Source of the DNA: Pseudomonas fluorescens
GTDB lineage: Bacteria; Pseudomonadota; Gammaproteobacteria; Pseudomonadales; Pseudomonadaceae
Reading direction: 5' to 3'
DNA: 64,000 nucleotides
Assembly: GCF_001708445.1 (NCBI RefSeq)
Contig: NZ_CP015637.1
Coordinates: 1,055,001-1,119,000, forward strand
This document shows positions 17,317 through 26,241 of this stretch, piece after piece. A program made the position numbers and the translations under genes. The notes under the pieces are model-generated. The model was not told where the DNA came from and made no database searches. It saw only the letters and a list, made by a program, of their open reading frames with translations. Position 1 is the stretch's first letter. Every line of letters starts with the position of its first letter.

Positions 17317-19494
17317 ATGACTCCCTTGCCTGCACCGCTGCGCTGGTTGCACTCCCTTGAGTGGCGCCGTGGCTTTTTCGACTGGGCACGCAGTGATGGC
17401 GTGACTTGGGTGTACATCTTCAAGGTACTGATCGCTGCCTTCCTCACGCTGTGGCTGGCCATGCGTCTGGAACTGCCGCAACCGCGCACCGCGATGATCA
17501 CCGTGTTTATCGTGATGCAACCGCAGAGCGGGCAGGTGTTCGCCAAGAGCTTCTATCGTTTCCTCGGCACCCTCGCGGGGTCGGCGGTGATGGTGTTGTT
17601 GATTGCGTTGTTTGCGCAGAACACCGAGTTGTTCCTGGGGGCGCTGGCGATCTGGGTCGGCATTTGCACCGCTGGCGCGACACGCAATCGCAACTTTCGC
17701 GCCTACGGGTTTGTGCTCGCGGGCTATACAGCGGCGATGGTCGGCTTGCCGGCCCTGGCCCATCCCGATGGCGCCTTTATGGCGGCGGTATGGCGGGTGT
17801 TGGAAATCTCCTTGGGGATTCTCTGTTCCACGCTGGTCAGCGCCGCGATCCTGCCGCAGACCTCCAGCGCCGCGATGCGCAATGCGTTGTACCAACGCTT
17901 CGGCGTGTTCGCGCTGTTCGTCACCGATGGCCTGCGCGGGCGCAGCCAGCGTGAAGGGTTCGAGGCCACCAATGTGCGCTTTATCGCCGAAGCCGTGGGC
18001 CTGGAAGGGTTGCGCAGCCTCACCGTATTCGAAGACCCGCACATGCGTCGACGCAACGGCCGGCTCAGTCGTCTCAACAGCGAGTTCATGAGCATCACCA
18101 CGCGCTTCAATGCCTTGCACCAGTTGCTCGAACGCCTGCGCGCCGACGCTGCCGATCACGTTGTCGCGGCGATCAAGCCGGGGTTGCAGGACCTTGCCGA
18201 AGTGCTCGACGGTTTCTCCGGGCGTGCCCTGACCAGCCCCGACGCCGCGCGCCTGGTCAACCAGCTGAGCGCCTACAAGGATGGCCTGCCCGCCAAGGTG
18301 CGCAGCTTGCGCGCGATCTTCCAGGAGGGGCACCCGAGCGAGGCCGAGCAGCTGGATTTCCATACTGCCTACGAGCTGCTCTACCGCTTTGTCGACGACC
18401 TGCACAACTACGCGCAGACCCACGCCTCCCTGGCCGACCACAGCCATGCGCGCGAACAGTGGGACGAAACCTTCAGCCCGAAAACCAACTGGCTGGCCTG
18501 CGCCGCCTCGGGCATTCGCGCATCGTTCATCCTGATCGTGCTCGGCAGTTACTGGGTTGCCACCGCCTGGCCCAGCGGCGCCACCATGACCATGATCGCC
18601 GCCGCCACCGTCGGCCTGTCCGCCGCCACGCCCAACCCCAAGCGCATGGCGTTCCAGATGGCCTGCGGCACGTTCATCGGCGCGCTGGTCGGCTTTGTCG
18701 AAATGTTCTTCGTGTTCCCCTGGATCGATGGCTTCCCGTTGCTGTGCGTGATGCTCGCGCCGGTGATCATCCTCGGCGCCTTCCTCGCTTCACGCCCGCA
18801 ATACGCCGGGGTGGGCGTGGGCCTGCTGATCTTTTTCAGCACCGGTTCGGTGCCGGATAACCTCACGGTCTACAACCCCTACAGCTTTATCAATGACTAC
18901 ATCGCCATGATCCTCGGCATGCTGGTGTGCGCGGCGGCGGGGGCGATCATCCTGCCGCCCAACAGCCGCTGGCTGTGGCGCCGCCTGGAGCAGGACCTGC
19001 GCGAGCAAGTGGTGTATGCGATCAGCGGCAAGCTCAAGGGCCTGGCGTCGAGTTTCGAAAGCCGTACCCGCGACCTGCTGCACCAGGCCTATGGCCTCGC
19101 CGTCGGCCAGCCGCAGGTGCAGCGCGATTTGCTGCGCTGGATGTTCGTGGTGCTGGAAGTCGGCCACGCGATCATCGAGTTGCGCAAGGAACAGGCGATC
19201 CTGCCGGTGCACCCGGCCTATGCCGAATCCCAGCCGTGGCGCCAGGCGATCCGGGTAATGGGGCGCTCGCTGGTGCGACTGTTCCTGCAACCCAGCGCGA
19301 GCAACCTGGAGCGCGGGCTGATTGCCGTCGACCACGCGATCAGCCGTGTACAGGCCACCGACGAACCCTTCGCCCCGCACTTCGACACATCCGCCCTGCG
19401 CCGGGTGAAGAGCTACCTGCACTTTATCCGCACCTCGTTGCTGGACCCGCAATCGCCGTTGGCGGCCCTCAAAGGATCCCCGCATGCCTCGTGA
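17317..19494 (+). CDS. FUSC-family inner-membrane transporter (AaeB-like)
   Basis: 725 residues. It has two blocks of membrane helices (about 40-180 and 390-545) separated and followed by cytoplasmic domains, the usual FUSC layout; AaeB of E. coli is slightly shorter. Visible helices include TMIAAATVGLSAATPNPKR and the region around PLLCVMLAPVIILGAF. The family exports aromatic carboxylic acids and related compounds. The gene starts 10 bp after the outer-membrane factor and its end overlaps the DUF1656 gene by 11 bp. Confidence 0.9.
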   Translation: MTPLPAPLRWLHSLEWRRGFFDWARSDGVTWVYIFKVLIAAFLTLWLAMRLELPQPRTAMITVFIVMQPQSGQVFAKSFYRFLGTLAGSAVMVLLIALFAQNTELFLGALAIWVGICTAGATRNRNFRAYGFVLAGYTAAMVGLPALAHPDGAFMAAVWRVLEISLGILCSTLVSAAILPQTSSAAMRNALYQRFGVFALFVTDGLRGRSQREGFEATNVRFIAEAVGLEGLRSLTVFEDPHMRRRNGRLSRLNSEFMSITTRFNALHQLLERLRADAADHVVAAIKPGLQDLAEVLDGFSGRALTSPDAARLVNQLSAYKDGLPAKVRSLRAIFQEGHPSEAEQLDFHTAYELLYRFVDDLHNYAQTHASLADHSHAREQWDETFSPKTNWLACAASGIRASFILIVLGSYWVATAWPSGATMTMIAAATVGLSAATPNPKRMAFQMACGTFIGALVGFVEMFFVFPWIDGFPLLCVMLAPVIILGAFLASRPQYAGVGVGLLIFFSTGSVPDNLTVYNPYSFINDYIAMILGMLVCAAAGAIILPPNSRWLWRRLEQDLREQVVYAISGKLKGLASSFESRTRDLLHQAYGLAVGQPQVQRDLLRWMFVVLEVGHAIIELRKEQAILPVHPAYAESQPWRQAIRVMGRSLVRLFLQPSASNLERGLIAVDHAISRVQATDEPFAPHFDTSALRRVKSYLHFIRTSLLDPQSPLAALKGSPHAS

Positions 19495-19684
19495 AATCGC
19501 CTTCCACGGCGTCTATATGCCGACCATGACCCTGATGTTCTTGATCGCGGCGGGCCTGGCCTGGGCGCTTGATCGCTTCCTGGCCGGGTTCGACCTGTAC
19601 CGTTTTTTCTGGCACCCGGCGTTGCTGCGCCTGAGCCTGTTCGTTTGCCTGTTCGGCGCCCTGGCGCTGACCGTCTACCGTTGA
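19484..19684 (+). CDS. DUF1656 small membrane protein (AaeX-like)
   Basis: 66 residues with two hydrophobic helices (MTLMFLIAAGLAWALD and LRLSLFVCLFGALALTVY) and the motif EIAFHGVYMPTM at the N-terminus. DUF1656 proteins almost always lie between FUSC and HlyD genes. Their job is not known, but they are thought to be part of the pump. It overlaps the FUSC stop by 11 bp. Confidence 0.9.
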   Translation: MPREIAFHGVYMPTMTLMFLIAAGLAWALDRFLAGFDLYRFFWHPALLRLSLFVCLFGALALTVYR

Positions 19685-19694
19685 GAATGCCCCG

Positions 19695-20555
19695 ATGAAA
19701 AAGTTTTTCAGCCTGCTTGCGACCTTGCTGGTACTGGCTTTGGCAATCTGGATTGGCCGCACGCTGTGGGTGCATTACATGGAGACACCCTGGACCCGCG
19801 ACGGCCGTGTGCGCGCCGACATCATCAACGTCGCGGCCGACGTCACCGGCGAAGTGGTCGACGTGCCGGTGCGCGACAACCAGTTGGTGAAAAAGGGCGA
19901 CCTGCTGATGCAGATCGACCCCGAGCACTACCGCATCGCCGTCAAGCAGGCGCAGTCCCTGGTGGCGTCCCGCAAAGCCACCTGGGAAATGCGCAAGGTC
20001 AACGCCCACCGCCGTGCCGACCTCGACGCCCTGGTGATCTCCAAGGAAAACCGCGACGACGCCAGCAACATCGCCGACTCGGCCCTGGCCGACTACCAGC
20101 ATGCGCTGGCGCAACTGGAAGCCGCCGAACTGAACTTGAAGCGCACGCAAGTGGTGGCGGCCGTCGACGGTTACGTCACCAACCTCAATGTGCATCGCGG
20201 CGACTACGCGCGCATCGGCGAAGCGAAGATGGCCGTGGTCGATATGAATTCGTTCTGGGTCTACGGCTTCTTCGAAGAAACCAAGCTGCCCCACGTGAAA
20301 GTCGGTGACAAAGCCGATATGCAACTGATGAGCGGCGAGACGTTGAAGGGCCACGTAGAAAGCATCTCGCGCGGCATCTACGACCGCGACAACCCGGAGA
20401 GTCGCGAGTTGATCGCCGATGTGAACCCGACCTTCAACTGGGTGCGCCTGGCCCAGCGCGTGCCGGTGCGGATTCATATCGATGAAGTGCCCGAAGGCGT
20501 GTTGTTGGCGGCGGGGATCACCTGCACGGTGATTGTCGACCCTCTCCAGCACTGA
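19695..20555 (+). CDS. HlyD-family periplasmic adaptor (AaeA-like)
   Basis: 286 residues: an N-terminal signal anchor (FSLLATLLVLALAIWIGRTLW), the lipoyl half with VVDVPVRDNQLVKKGDLLMQID, a short helical hairpin, then the second half TQVVAAVDGYVTNLNVHRGDY and a beta-barrel (DMNSFWVYGFFEETKL). Its size and sequence fit AaeA/EmrA-type adaptors. It is the last gene of the efflux operon and faces the ABC adaptor gene with 13 bp between the stops. Confidence 0.92.
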   Translation: MKKFFSLLATLLVLALAIWIGRTLWVHYMETPWTRDGRVRADIINVAADVTGEVVDVPVRDNQLVKKGDLLMQIDPEHYRIAVKQAQSLVASRKATWEMRKVNAHRRADLDALVISKENRDDASNIADSALADYQHALAQLEAAELNLKRTQVVAAVDGYVTNLNVHRGDYARIGEAKMAVVDMNSFWVYGFFEETKLPHVKVGDKADMQLMSGETLKGHVESISRGIYDRDNPESRELIADVNPTFNWVRLAQRVPVRIHIDEVPEGVLLAAGITCTVIVDPLQH

Positions 20556-20568
20556 ACGTGACCATTAC

Positions 20569-21471
20569 CTACGGCCCAAACCTTACCAGCATGCGTTGTC
20601 CCACCCGCAGCGACTGCGGCGCCGGTTGATCGAACGCCAATATGCATTCAACCGTACGTGTATTGGCCCTGACCAAGGCGTCGTCTTCCAGGGTGCTGTT
20701 GCCCAGTACCGCGCTGATCCGCACCACATGGGCGGACAGCACAACGGAGCCTGCGGCGCTGTCATCGGTGACTTCGGCCTTCATCCCGGGGAGCACCACG
20801 CCGGTGAAGGACTCATTGAGCTCGGCCCTGACGATACGCGCCTGGTTCGGCAACAACACGAAGGCCGGCCCGGACTGTGCGGAGACCGCGGCGCCGGGTT
20901 GAATCAGGCGACGAACCACTTCGGCGTCGACCGGCGCACGCAGACTGTGTTTCGCCAGTTCGTAGCGTGCCGCAGTCAGCTTGTTCGCCGCGACTTCAGC
21001 GTCTGTCTGGGTCTTTTCAATCTCGTCGCGCAAGCGCTCGGCGGCCTCGTGGGCCTCATCGGCACTCTGGCTGTCGCCGGCGCCTGCCTTGGCGGCGGCG
21101 GTCAGGCGGCTGGCCTGCTGCTCGGCAAACTTAAGCTGCCTTGCCAACTGTTTGGCTTGAGTCTGCACCTGTCGTTGCTCGGTCAGCGCGGCGCTGACCG
21201 CCAGCTGTGCCAGTTCGCTGTCCAACGTGGCGAGCAATTGGCCTTTCTTGACCTGCTCGCCCTCCGCCACCTTGATCTCGGCGACCACGCCGTCGCGGCT
21301 CACGCCGAGCTTGAGCAAACCGCCTTCCACATCGATACGGCCGCGAGCGACGGCCAGGTAGGCGGGGGCCGATGACGTCGGCTGAGGGGGCGCATCTTCA
21401 CGGGAGCAGGCGCTCAGCAATACAAGTGCGGTATTCAGAAGCAGCCAAGAGCGAAGCGAACGCGCGTTCAT
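20569..21471 (-). CDS. Periplasmic adaptor lipoprotein of a tripartite ABC exporter (DevB/HlyD-like)
   Basis: 300 residues. The lipoprotein signal ends in LLSAC. The lipoyl halves GVVAEIKVAEGEQVKKGQLLA and LRAPVDAEVVRRLIQPGAAV flank a long Ala/Gln/Lys-rich helical hairpin. It is the fourth and last gene of the minus-strand operon; its start overlaps the ATPase stop by 4 bp. It should bridge the ABC permease and the outer-membrane factor encoded upstream. Confidence 0.88.
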   Translation of the reverse strand: MNARSLRSWLLLNTALVLLSACSREDAPPQPTSSAPAYLAVARGRIDVEGGLLKLGVSRDGVVAEIKVAEGEQVKKGQLLATLDSELAQLAVSAALTEQRQVQTQAKQLARQLKFAEQQASRLTAAAKAGAGDSQSADEAHEAAERLRDEIEKTQTDAEVAANKLTAARYELAKHSLRAPVDAEVVRRLIQPGAAVSAQSGPAFVLLPNQARIVRAELNESFTGVVLPGMKAEVTDDSAAGSVVLSAHVVRISAVLGNSTLEDDALVRANTRTVECILAFDQPAPQSLRVGQRMLVRFGP

Positions 21472-22220
21472 ACAGAATGTTCCTGGGTACCGACCGTAGC
21501 GGCCGGTGGGAAGGGAAGGGATTGATCGTTCAAAATGCGGCCGTCCTCGATGGTCAACACGCGGTCGGAGTTACTGATCAGGCGCGGATCGTGGCTGACG
21601 CACAGCACCGTGGTCCCGCGTGTGCGAGCGATGCGGTGCAAAATATCGATCACGATTTGACCGTTGGCCGCATCGAGGGCGCTGGTCGGTTCGTCGGCGA
21701 ACAACAACTCGGGGGCCTTCGCCACGGCGCGTGCAATGGCTACGCGCTGCTTTTCGCCGCCGGACAATTCGGCCGGGCGCAGTTTCATGCGCGGGCCCAG
21801 CCCGACATCCTCCAGCGCCTCGATGGCGCGTGCTCGGACTTCCGTGCTCGGCAGCCCCAGGTAGCTCAAGGGCAGTTCGACCTGTTGCTGCGCCGTCAAG
21901 GCTGGAAACAGGTTGAACCCCTGGAATATGAAGCCGGTGTGCCGCAGGCGAAAATACTCCAGGGCCCGCGTGTCGAGGCTTGAAAGGTCGTGCCCCAGGG
22001 CCGATGCGCTGCCACGGTCGGGCTGCTGCAAGCCGCTGAGAATCGCCAGTAGCGTGCTTTTGCCACAACCGGACGGACCTGAGATCAGGGTCAGCTCGCC
22101 GGGTCGTATCGCCAAGCTAATGTCATGCAGCACTGGGGTTACGACCCGCCCCGAGGTGAATGATTTACTGATATTGCTGGCTTGCAGGGTGAAGGGTGGG
22201 GCGGATGTCAGGAGGCTCAT
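21468..22220 (-). CDS. ABC exporter ATP-binding protein (MacB/LolD/DevA type)
   Basis: 250 residues with Walker A (SGPSGCGKST), Q-loop, signature [14 protein letters not shown], Walker [17 protein letters not shown] and a switch His in CVSHDPRL. Its sequence places it with the MacB/LolD group, which partners FtsX-like permeases. It drives the permease encoded 7 bp upstream, and overlaps the adaptor start by 4 bp. Confidence 0.93.
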   Translation of the reverse strand: MSLLTSAPPFTLQASNISKSFTSGRVVTPVLHDISLAIRPGELTLISGPSGCGKSTLLAILSGLQQPDRGSASALGHDLSSLDTRALEYFRLRHTGFIFQGFNLFPALTAQQQVELPLSYLGLPSTEVRARAIEALEDVGLGPRMKLRPAELSGGEKQRVAIARAVAKAPELLFADEPTSALDAANGQIVIDILHRIARTRGTTVLCVSHDPRLISNSDRVLTIEDGRILNDQSLPFPPAATVGTQEHSV

Positions 22221-22227
22221 GGCAGTG

Positions 22228-23358
22228 CTATCTCAGAAGGCTGGCCGGGTCGGCATGGCGTAAGGTGCGGATGGCCGCCAGGCCCGACACAAGTGCCAGG
22301 AGCATGCTCAGGAACAGGCAGGCTACGGCCGCGACGGGCGAGAGCTGCACCGGCACGTTGTAGTGCGCCGCCAGGGCGAAGAACAGGCCGGCGAGCACCG
22401 AACTGCCCAGCAGCCCCAGTGCCCCGACCCAGAAAGCCTGCTCCATGACCACTTTGCGCAGGGCGTTCACGCCGACGCCAAGGGCGTTCAAGGTGGCGTA
22501 CTCGCGGATGGAACCCACGACGGCGGCGACCAGCGTCTGGCTGGTGATGACCGCGCCCACCAGGAACACAATCGCGGCCAGAAACAGCACGCCGGCCCCG
22601 GCACCGGTGTCGAACATCCAATACATCTGCGAGCGTTGGGCGAACTGTTTTGCGGTCCATACCGCGTAGTTGCCGAACGCGCGGCCGTCGCTCAGGCGCG
22701 CGGCAACAGCGCCTGCCTGAGCCGGATCGCGCACTTTGGCCACCAGGTAGGTAATGCGGTCCGCTGCCGTGGTGGTGTCGAGCTGTCGGGCAGTGGCCAG
22801 CGACGCCAGCACGTTGACCCCGCCCAGCGCGCGCAGGCCGCTGGTGACGCCCACCACGCGCACACGTTGCCCGTTGATGGTCGCGGCGTCCCCCAGGTTC
22901 ACGCCGAGGGTGCTCAGGTCGGCGCGGTCAACGATCACCGCGCCGGGCTCGGCCAGGCGGGCGCGCAGTGCCGTCGGCAGGGCGCGCGCAAACATCAGGC
23001 CGTCTGGCCCGGCGTCGATGCCGCTGACAAACACCGACACGCCACCGGTATCTCGCGCACCGCGCCAATCGGCGTCGACCCAGCGAAACGACTCGACGCG
23101 CAGTACGTCGGCGTCCATGCGCAGGCGCATTTCCACGCCCGCATCGATCGGTCTCCCGAGGTTGACGCTTTGCGTGCCGGGGTAACCGACCCAGAGGTCA
23201 GCCGTAGAGCCGGTGATATAGACGCTGGCACTGCCGAAAATACCCAGCACCAGCGCGGCCTGGAGCAACTGCAGCAACCCCGCGAAGCCCACGGCAATCA
23301 TCGCGGGCAGGAAGCGCCGCCATTCGTGGACCAGTGTCAGACGGGCAAGCGCCACCAT
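22228..23358 (-). CDS. ABC exporter permease, FtsX/DevC-like
   Basis: 376 residues with the four-helix FtsX layout: one helix near the N-terminus (MIAVGFAGLLQLLQAALVLGIF), a large periplasmic domain of about 210 residues, and three helices after about residue 250 (AGVLFLAAIVFLVGAVI and two at the C-terminus). Length and layout agree with DevC of cyanobacterial DevBCA exporters more than with MacB, which has a fused ATPase. The ATG shares one base with the outer-membrane factor stop (TGATG), so the two are coupled. Confidence 0.88.
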   Translation of the reverse strand: MVALARLTLVHEWRRFLPAMIAVGFAGLLQLLQAALVLGIFGSASVYITGSTADLWVGYPGTQSVNLGRPIDAGVEMRLRMDADVLRVESFRWVDADWRGARDTGGVSVFVSGIDAGPDGLMFARALPTALRARLAEPGAVIVDRADLSTLGVNLGDAATINGQRVRVVGVTSGLRALGGVNVLASLATARQLDTTTAADRITYLVAKVRDPAQAGAVAARLSDGRAFGNYAVWTAKQFAQRSQMYWMFDTGAGAGVLFLAAIVFLVGAVITSQTLVAAVVGSIREYATLNALGVGVNALRKVVMEQAFWVGALGLLGSSVLAGLFFALAAHYNVPVQLSPVAAVACLFLSMLLALVSGLAAIRTLRHADPASLLR

Positions 23359-24779
23359 CAGTCAGCATCCTTCAAGGTCGGGTTCGGTAACGGCGCGCCG
23401 CCCAGGGCTTTATAAAGCGCGATGTAGGCGATGTCCCGTTCGGTGCTTGCGCTGTCGGCCTGTTGCATGGTTTGGAGCGCCTGCACGTTGGCGGTCGTCA
23501 GCTCCAGTGGGCTCATGAGCCCCAGGCGTGCCCGGTGTTGCAAGGCCTCCAGGTGGGTCTGTGTCGCCCTCTGGGCCTGGCGCGAGGCGTGCTCGCGCAG
23601 GCGCGTTTGTTCGAGGTCACTCAGGGCGATTTCGGCTTCGGCGACGCCTTGCAACACCGCCTGGCGATAAGCCAGAACCGCGGCCTGCAACAGGTGGCCT
23701 TTGGCGCGCGCGGTGGCGACACGTTGGCCCCAGTCGAACAACGGGATACTGATCCCCGGCCCTGCGGAGAAAATGCTGTTGCCGTTGGGCGTGTGCTTGC
23801 GGTTGCTGGCAATGTTCAGCGACCACTGCAATGAGGCGCCCAGGCTGAGGTGCGGGTAGATATCGGCACGGCTCATCCCCAACTCCCCGGCGGCCACGAG
23901 CACCTCGGCCTCGGCGTTGGTAATTTCCGGGCGTGTGCGCAGCAGGTCCGCCGGCACGCTGTTGAGTTGCCATTGGCCGAGTGCGGGCTGTGGTCCGGGC
24001 TTCAGCCAGCGAGGGTCGGGCCCGGGGCGACCGGCCAACAGCGCCAACTGCTGCACATGGCGTTGGATCTGTTGTTGTGGCGCGCTCAGTTGCCTCTCGG
24101 CCCGCGCCAGTTCAGCCTCGGCGTCCGCCACGTCAGCGTGCGGCGCCAGGCCAAGCTGCTCGCGCACACGCAGCAGCGCCAGTTTTTCCTGCTGCGCGTC
24201 ACGAATGGCCGTCAGCGCGCGTTCGGCTTGTTGCGCCGAACGCAGCTCAACCCACTGCCGGGTGACCTCGGCGACCAGCGACACCTGGACGCTGCGCAAG
24301 TCGGCGGCCACCAGCGCCTGGTTACCCTCAGCGATGCGATCCGCGCTCTGCCTGGCCCCGAACAGTGGCAGTTCCCACTGCGCATCGAAGCCGATCAAGA
24401 AGTACGAACTGCTGGTGTCCGGGCTTATCGCGTCGTGGGTCTTGACCCCGAGCGAGGGCAGATAGGGGGCTTGCGCATGTTGGCTCAACACACGCGCAGC
24501 CCGCAGGCGCTCGACTGCGGCGGCGACGTCGAGGTTGTTTTGCAGTGCCTGATCCACCAGGGTATCGAGTTCAGGATCATTGAATGCCTGCCACCACCGA
24601 TTGAGGTCGGGCCTGGCCGGCGCCAGAGGGGACGGTGCGTTGCGCCATGCCTCGGGCGCGGGCGGTTTCAACGCGGGCAGAGGCGCGACCGAACAGCCTG
24701 TCACCGCAGTTAACCCCAGTGACAGTGTGAGCAGCGTCCGACAGGCGCGCGATGTGTTTGAAGGCTTGATAGGGGTCAC
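23358..24779 (-). CDS. Outer-membrane factor lipoprotein (NodT/TolC type) of the ABC exporter
   Basis: 473 residues from a GTG at 24779; no clear ribosome site is visible, so the start is less certain. It has a lipoprotein signal ending in TAVTGC, then WWQAFNDPELDTLVDQALQ and two TolC-type helical repeats (RADIYPHLSLGASLQWSLN and the second-half equivalents). It is the first gene of the operon and gives the system its own outer-membrane duct. With its permease, ATPase and adaptor it forms a complete tripartite exporter whose substrate is unknown. Confidence 0.88.
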   Translation of the reverse strand: MTPIKPSNTSRACRTLLTLSLGLTAVTGCSVAPLPALKPPAPEAWRNAPSPLAPARPDLNRWWQAFNDPELDTLVDQALQNNLDVAAAVERLRAARVLSQHAQAPYLPSLGVKTHDAISPDTSSSYFLIGFDAQWELPLFGARQSADRIAEGNQALVAADLRSVQVSLVAEVTRQWVELRSAQQAERALTAIRDAQQEKLALLRVREQLGLAPHADVADAEAELARAERQLSAPQQQIQRHVQQLALLAGRPGPDPRWLKPGPQPALGQWQLNSVPADLLRTRPEITNAEAEVLVAAGELGMSRADIYPHLSLGASLQWSLNIASNRKHTPNGNSIFSAGPGISIPLFDWGQRVATARAKGHLLQAAVLAYRQAVLQGVAEAEIALSDLEQTRLREHASRQAQRATQTHLEALQHRARLGLMSPLELTTANVQALQTMQQADSASTERDIAYIALYKALGGAPLPNPTLKDAD

Positions 24780-24956
24780 CCAAGAGGTACCGGAACGGCT
24801 GTGCTGAATCGATGCGGACAGCGATCAACGACAAGCAGGCATGAGGTCTGAGCGCGTTGCGTCAGAAGTCAGCGCGTGACTCTATCGAGAGTGTCCGTTC
24901 AGTTCTGTAGCGAAATTGTATTGACACCCATGAGGGGGGCTCAGGGCGATGGGCTG

Positions 24957-24987
24957 CGCGCGCAAGCGTGGGGGGAGCTTGCGCGCG
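24957..24987. terminator. GC-rich hairpin after the SDR operon
   Basis: GCGCGCAAGC and GCTTGCGCGC pair perfectly (11 bp with one flanking pair) around a 9-base G-rich loop, 25 bp after the stop of the minus-strand gene at 25013. There is no T-run. It probably stabilises or ends the SDR-operon transcript. Confidence 0.5.
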
Positions 24988-25012
24988 TATTGGCGGGGTG
25001 TTGCCTGTGGGT

Positions 25013-25414
25013 TCAGGCCTGGCAGTACGTCTCGTGCAAATGACGCCACAACAGCGCGCCGCTGGCCTGTTTCTCGAATACCACCGTGGCCCGGCGATCG
25101 GTCTGGGTGCCGCTGTCGTCGATCTGATGTTCGCGGTAACTGACGACGGCGCCGCGTGCATGCCGGTCAATGCCGATCAGTTCGCTCAAGGTTATCTTCA
25201 ACCCTGGCCGCTGCCCGCCCAGGCGGGTGAACAGGTACTTGACCCCTGCCGCGTTCATGCGTGTGCCGGTGGAGGGCGCAATCATGCTGAACTCCGGCGA
25301 GAAGCGCGCGAGCAGCCTCTGCAGGGTGTCTTCAGGTGCCACGCCGGCAAACCACTGTTCGATCTCGACGTGGGTCTGGATCACTTCCTCGAAAAAGTCG
25401 CTGTAGTCGATCAT
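25013..25414 (-). CDS. Small NTF2/SnoaL-like protein (DUF4440-type)
   Basis: 133 residues, soluble, no Cys cluster. The alternating helix-strand pattern (FFEEVIQTHVEIEQWFAG, LLARFSPEFSMIAPS, GAVVSYREHQID, ATVVFEKQASGALLWRHLHET) fits the NTF2-like cone fold used by many small enzymes and binding proteins. The ATG directly follows the SDR stop codon with no gap and has AGGAG upstream, so the two are translated together. The function is unknown. Confidence 0.75.
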   Translation of the reverse strand: MIDYSDFFEEVIQTHVEIEQWFAGVAPEDTLQRLLARFSPEFSMIAPSTGTRMNAAGVKYLFTRLGGQRPGLKITLSELIGIDRHARGAVVSYREHQIDDSGTQTDRRATVVFEKQASGALLWRHLHETYCQA

Positions 25415-26227
25415 TTACAAACTCCTATTCAAACCAAAGCGTTTTTTCAACACGGTTTCCAATAATCCTTTGGGCAACAACGCCGCCATCAACGGCAACG
25501 CCCGACTGCCATTGCCCGCGCGCAACAGGCGCGGCGGCTGTGGTTGTTGCACGGCCTTGAGCACATCCGCTGCAAACACGCTGGCCGGGGTGGGCTTGTC
25601 CTGGGAGGCCTGGCTGCGTGCCCGGATACCCTCGCGCAACGGCCACCACGGCGATTGTTCGTTGATCAACAGCTCAGCCTGGGCCCCGGCGTTTTTTGCA
25701 AAGCTTGTATTAATGGCGCCGGGCTGCACTTCCATCACGCGGATGCCAAACGGCGCCAGTTCCATGCGCAATGCATCGCTCAGCGCATGCACCGCCGCCT
25801 TGGAGGCGCAGTAGGCGCCAGCGAACGGCGTGACCAATACGCCGGAAACGCTGCCGATATTCACCACCAGGCCTTTGCTGCGGCGCAGGGCCGGGAACAG
25901 CGCCTGGGTCACGCCGACGAGGGCAAATACATTGGTCTCGAACTGGCGCTGCATCGCCTCGGTACCACCGTCGAGCAGCGGGCCCATGGCGCCGTAGCCG
26001 GCGTTGTTGACCAGCACATCCAGCTCGCCCAGTTGTTCGGCCAGGCGCTGCAATGCGGCGCTGTCGTTGACGTCGAGTTCGACGGCATTGAAACCCGCGG
26101 CGGCGAGGGCGGTGACGTCTTCCGGGCGGCGGGCGCTGGCCCACACGTTGAAGCCGGCGGATTTGAAGGCATCGGCCAGGGCGCGGCCAATACCGCTGGA
26201 GCAACCGGTGATCAGTACGTTGGGCAT
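25415..26227 (-). CDS. Short-chain dehydrogenase/reductase
   Basis: 270 residues with the classical SDR features: the cofactor loop TGCSSGIG at 7-14, NNAG near 85, the catalytic Ser in NIGSVSG and YCASK. After the strand region it has a family-specific tail. It oxidises or reduces an alcohol or ketone with NAD(P); the substrate is unknown. It is the middle gene of a three-gene minus-strand unit with 14 bp to the gene upstream. Confidence 0.9.
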   Translation of the reverse strand: MPNVLITGCSSGIGRALADAFKSAGFNVWASARRPEDVTALAAAGFNAVELDVNDSAALQRLAEQLGELDVLVNNAGYGAMGPLLDGGTEAMQRQFETNVFALVGVTQALFPALRRSKGLVVNIGSVSGVLVTPFAGAYCASKAAVHALSDALRMELAPFGIRVMEVQPGAINTSFAKNAGAQAELLINEQSPWWPLREGIRARSQASQDKPTPASVFAADVLKAVQQPQPPRLLRAGNGSRALPLMAALLPKGLLETVLKKRFGLNRSL

Positions 26228-26241
26228 GGATCAGTCCTTTG

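Noticed and set aside
15849..17546. 565-codon open frame on the minus strand
   Set aside because: It lies opposite the outer-membrane factor gene, which has a lipobox and TolC motifs. The minus product is Arg/Gly/Gln/Val-rich without domains, as expected from a GC-rich shadow.
20556..20568. Terminator between the AaeA-like and DevB-like genes
   Set aside because: The gap is only 13 bp and holds no hairpin.
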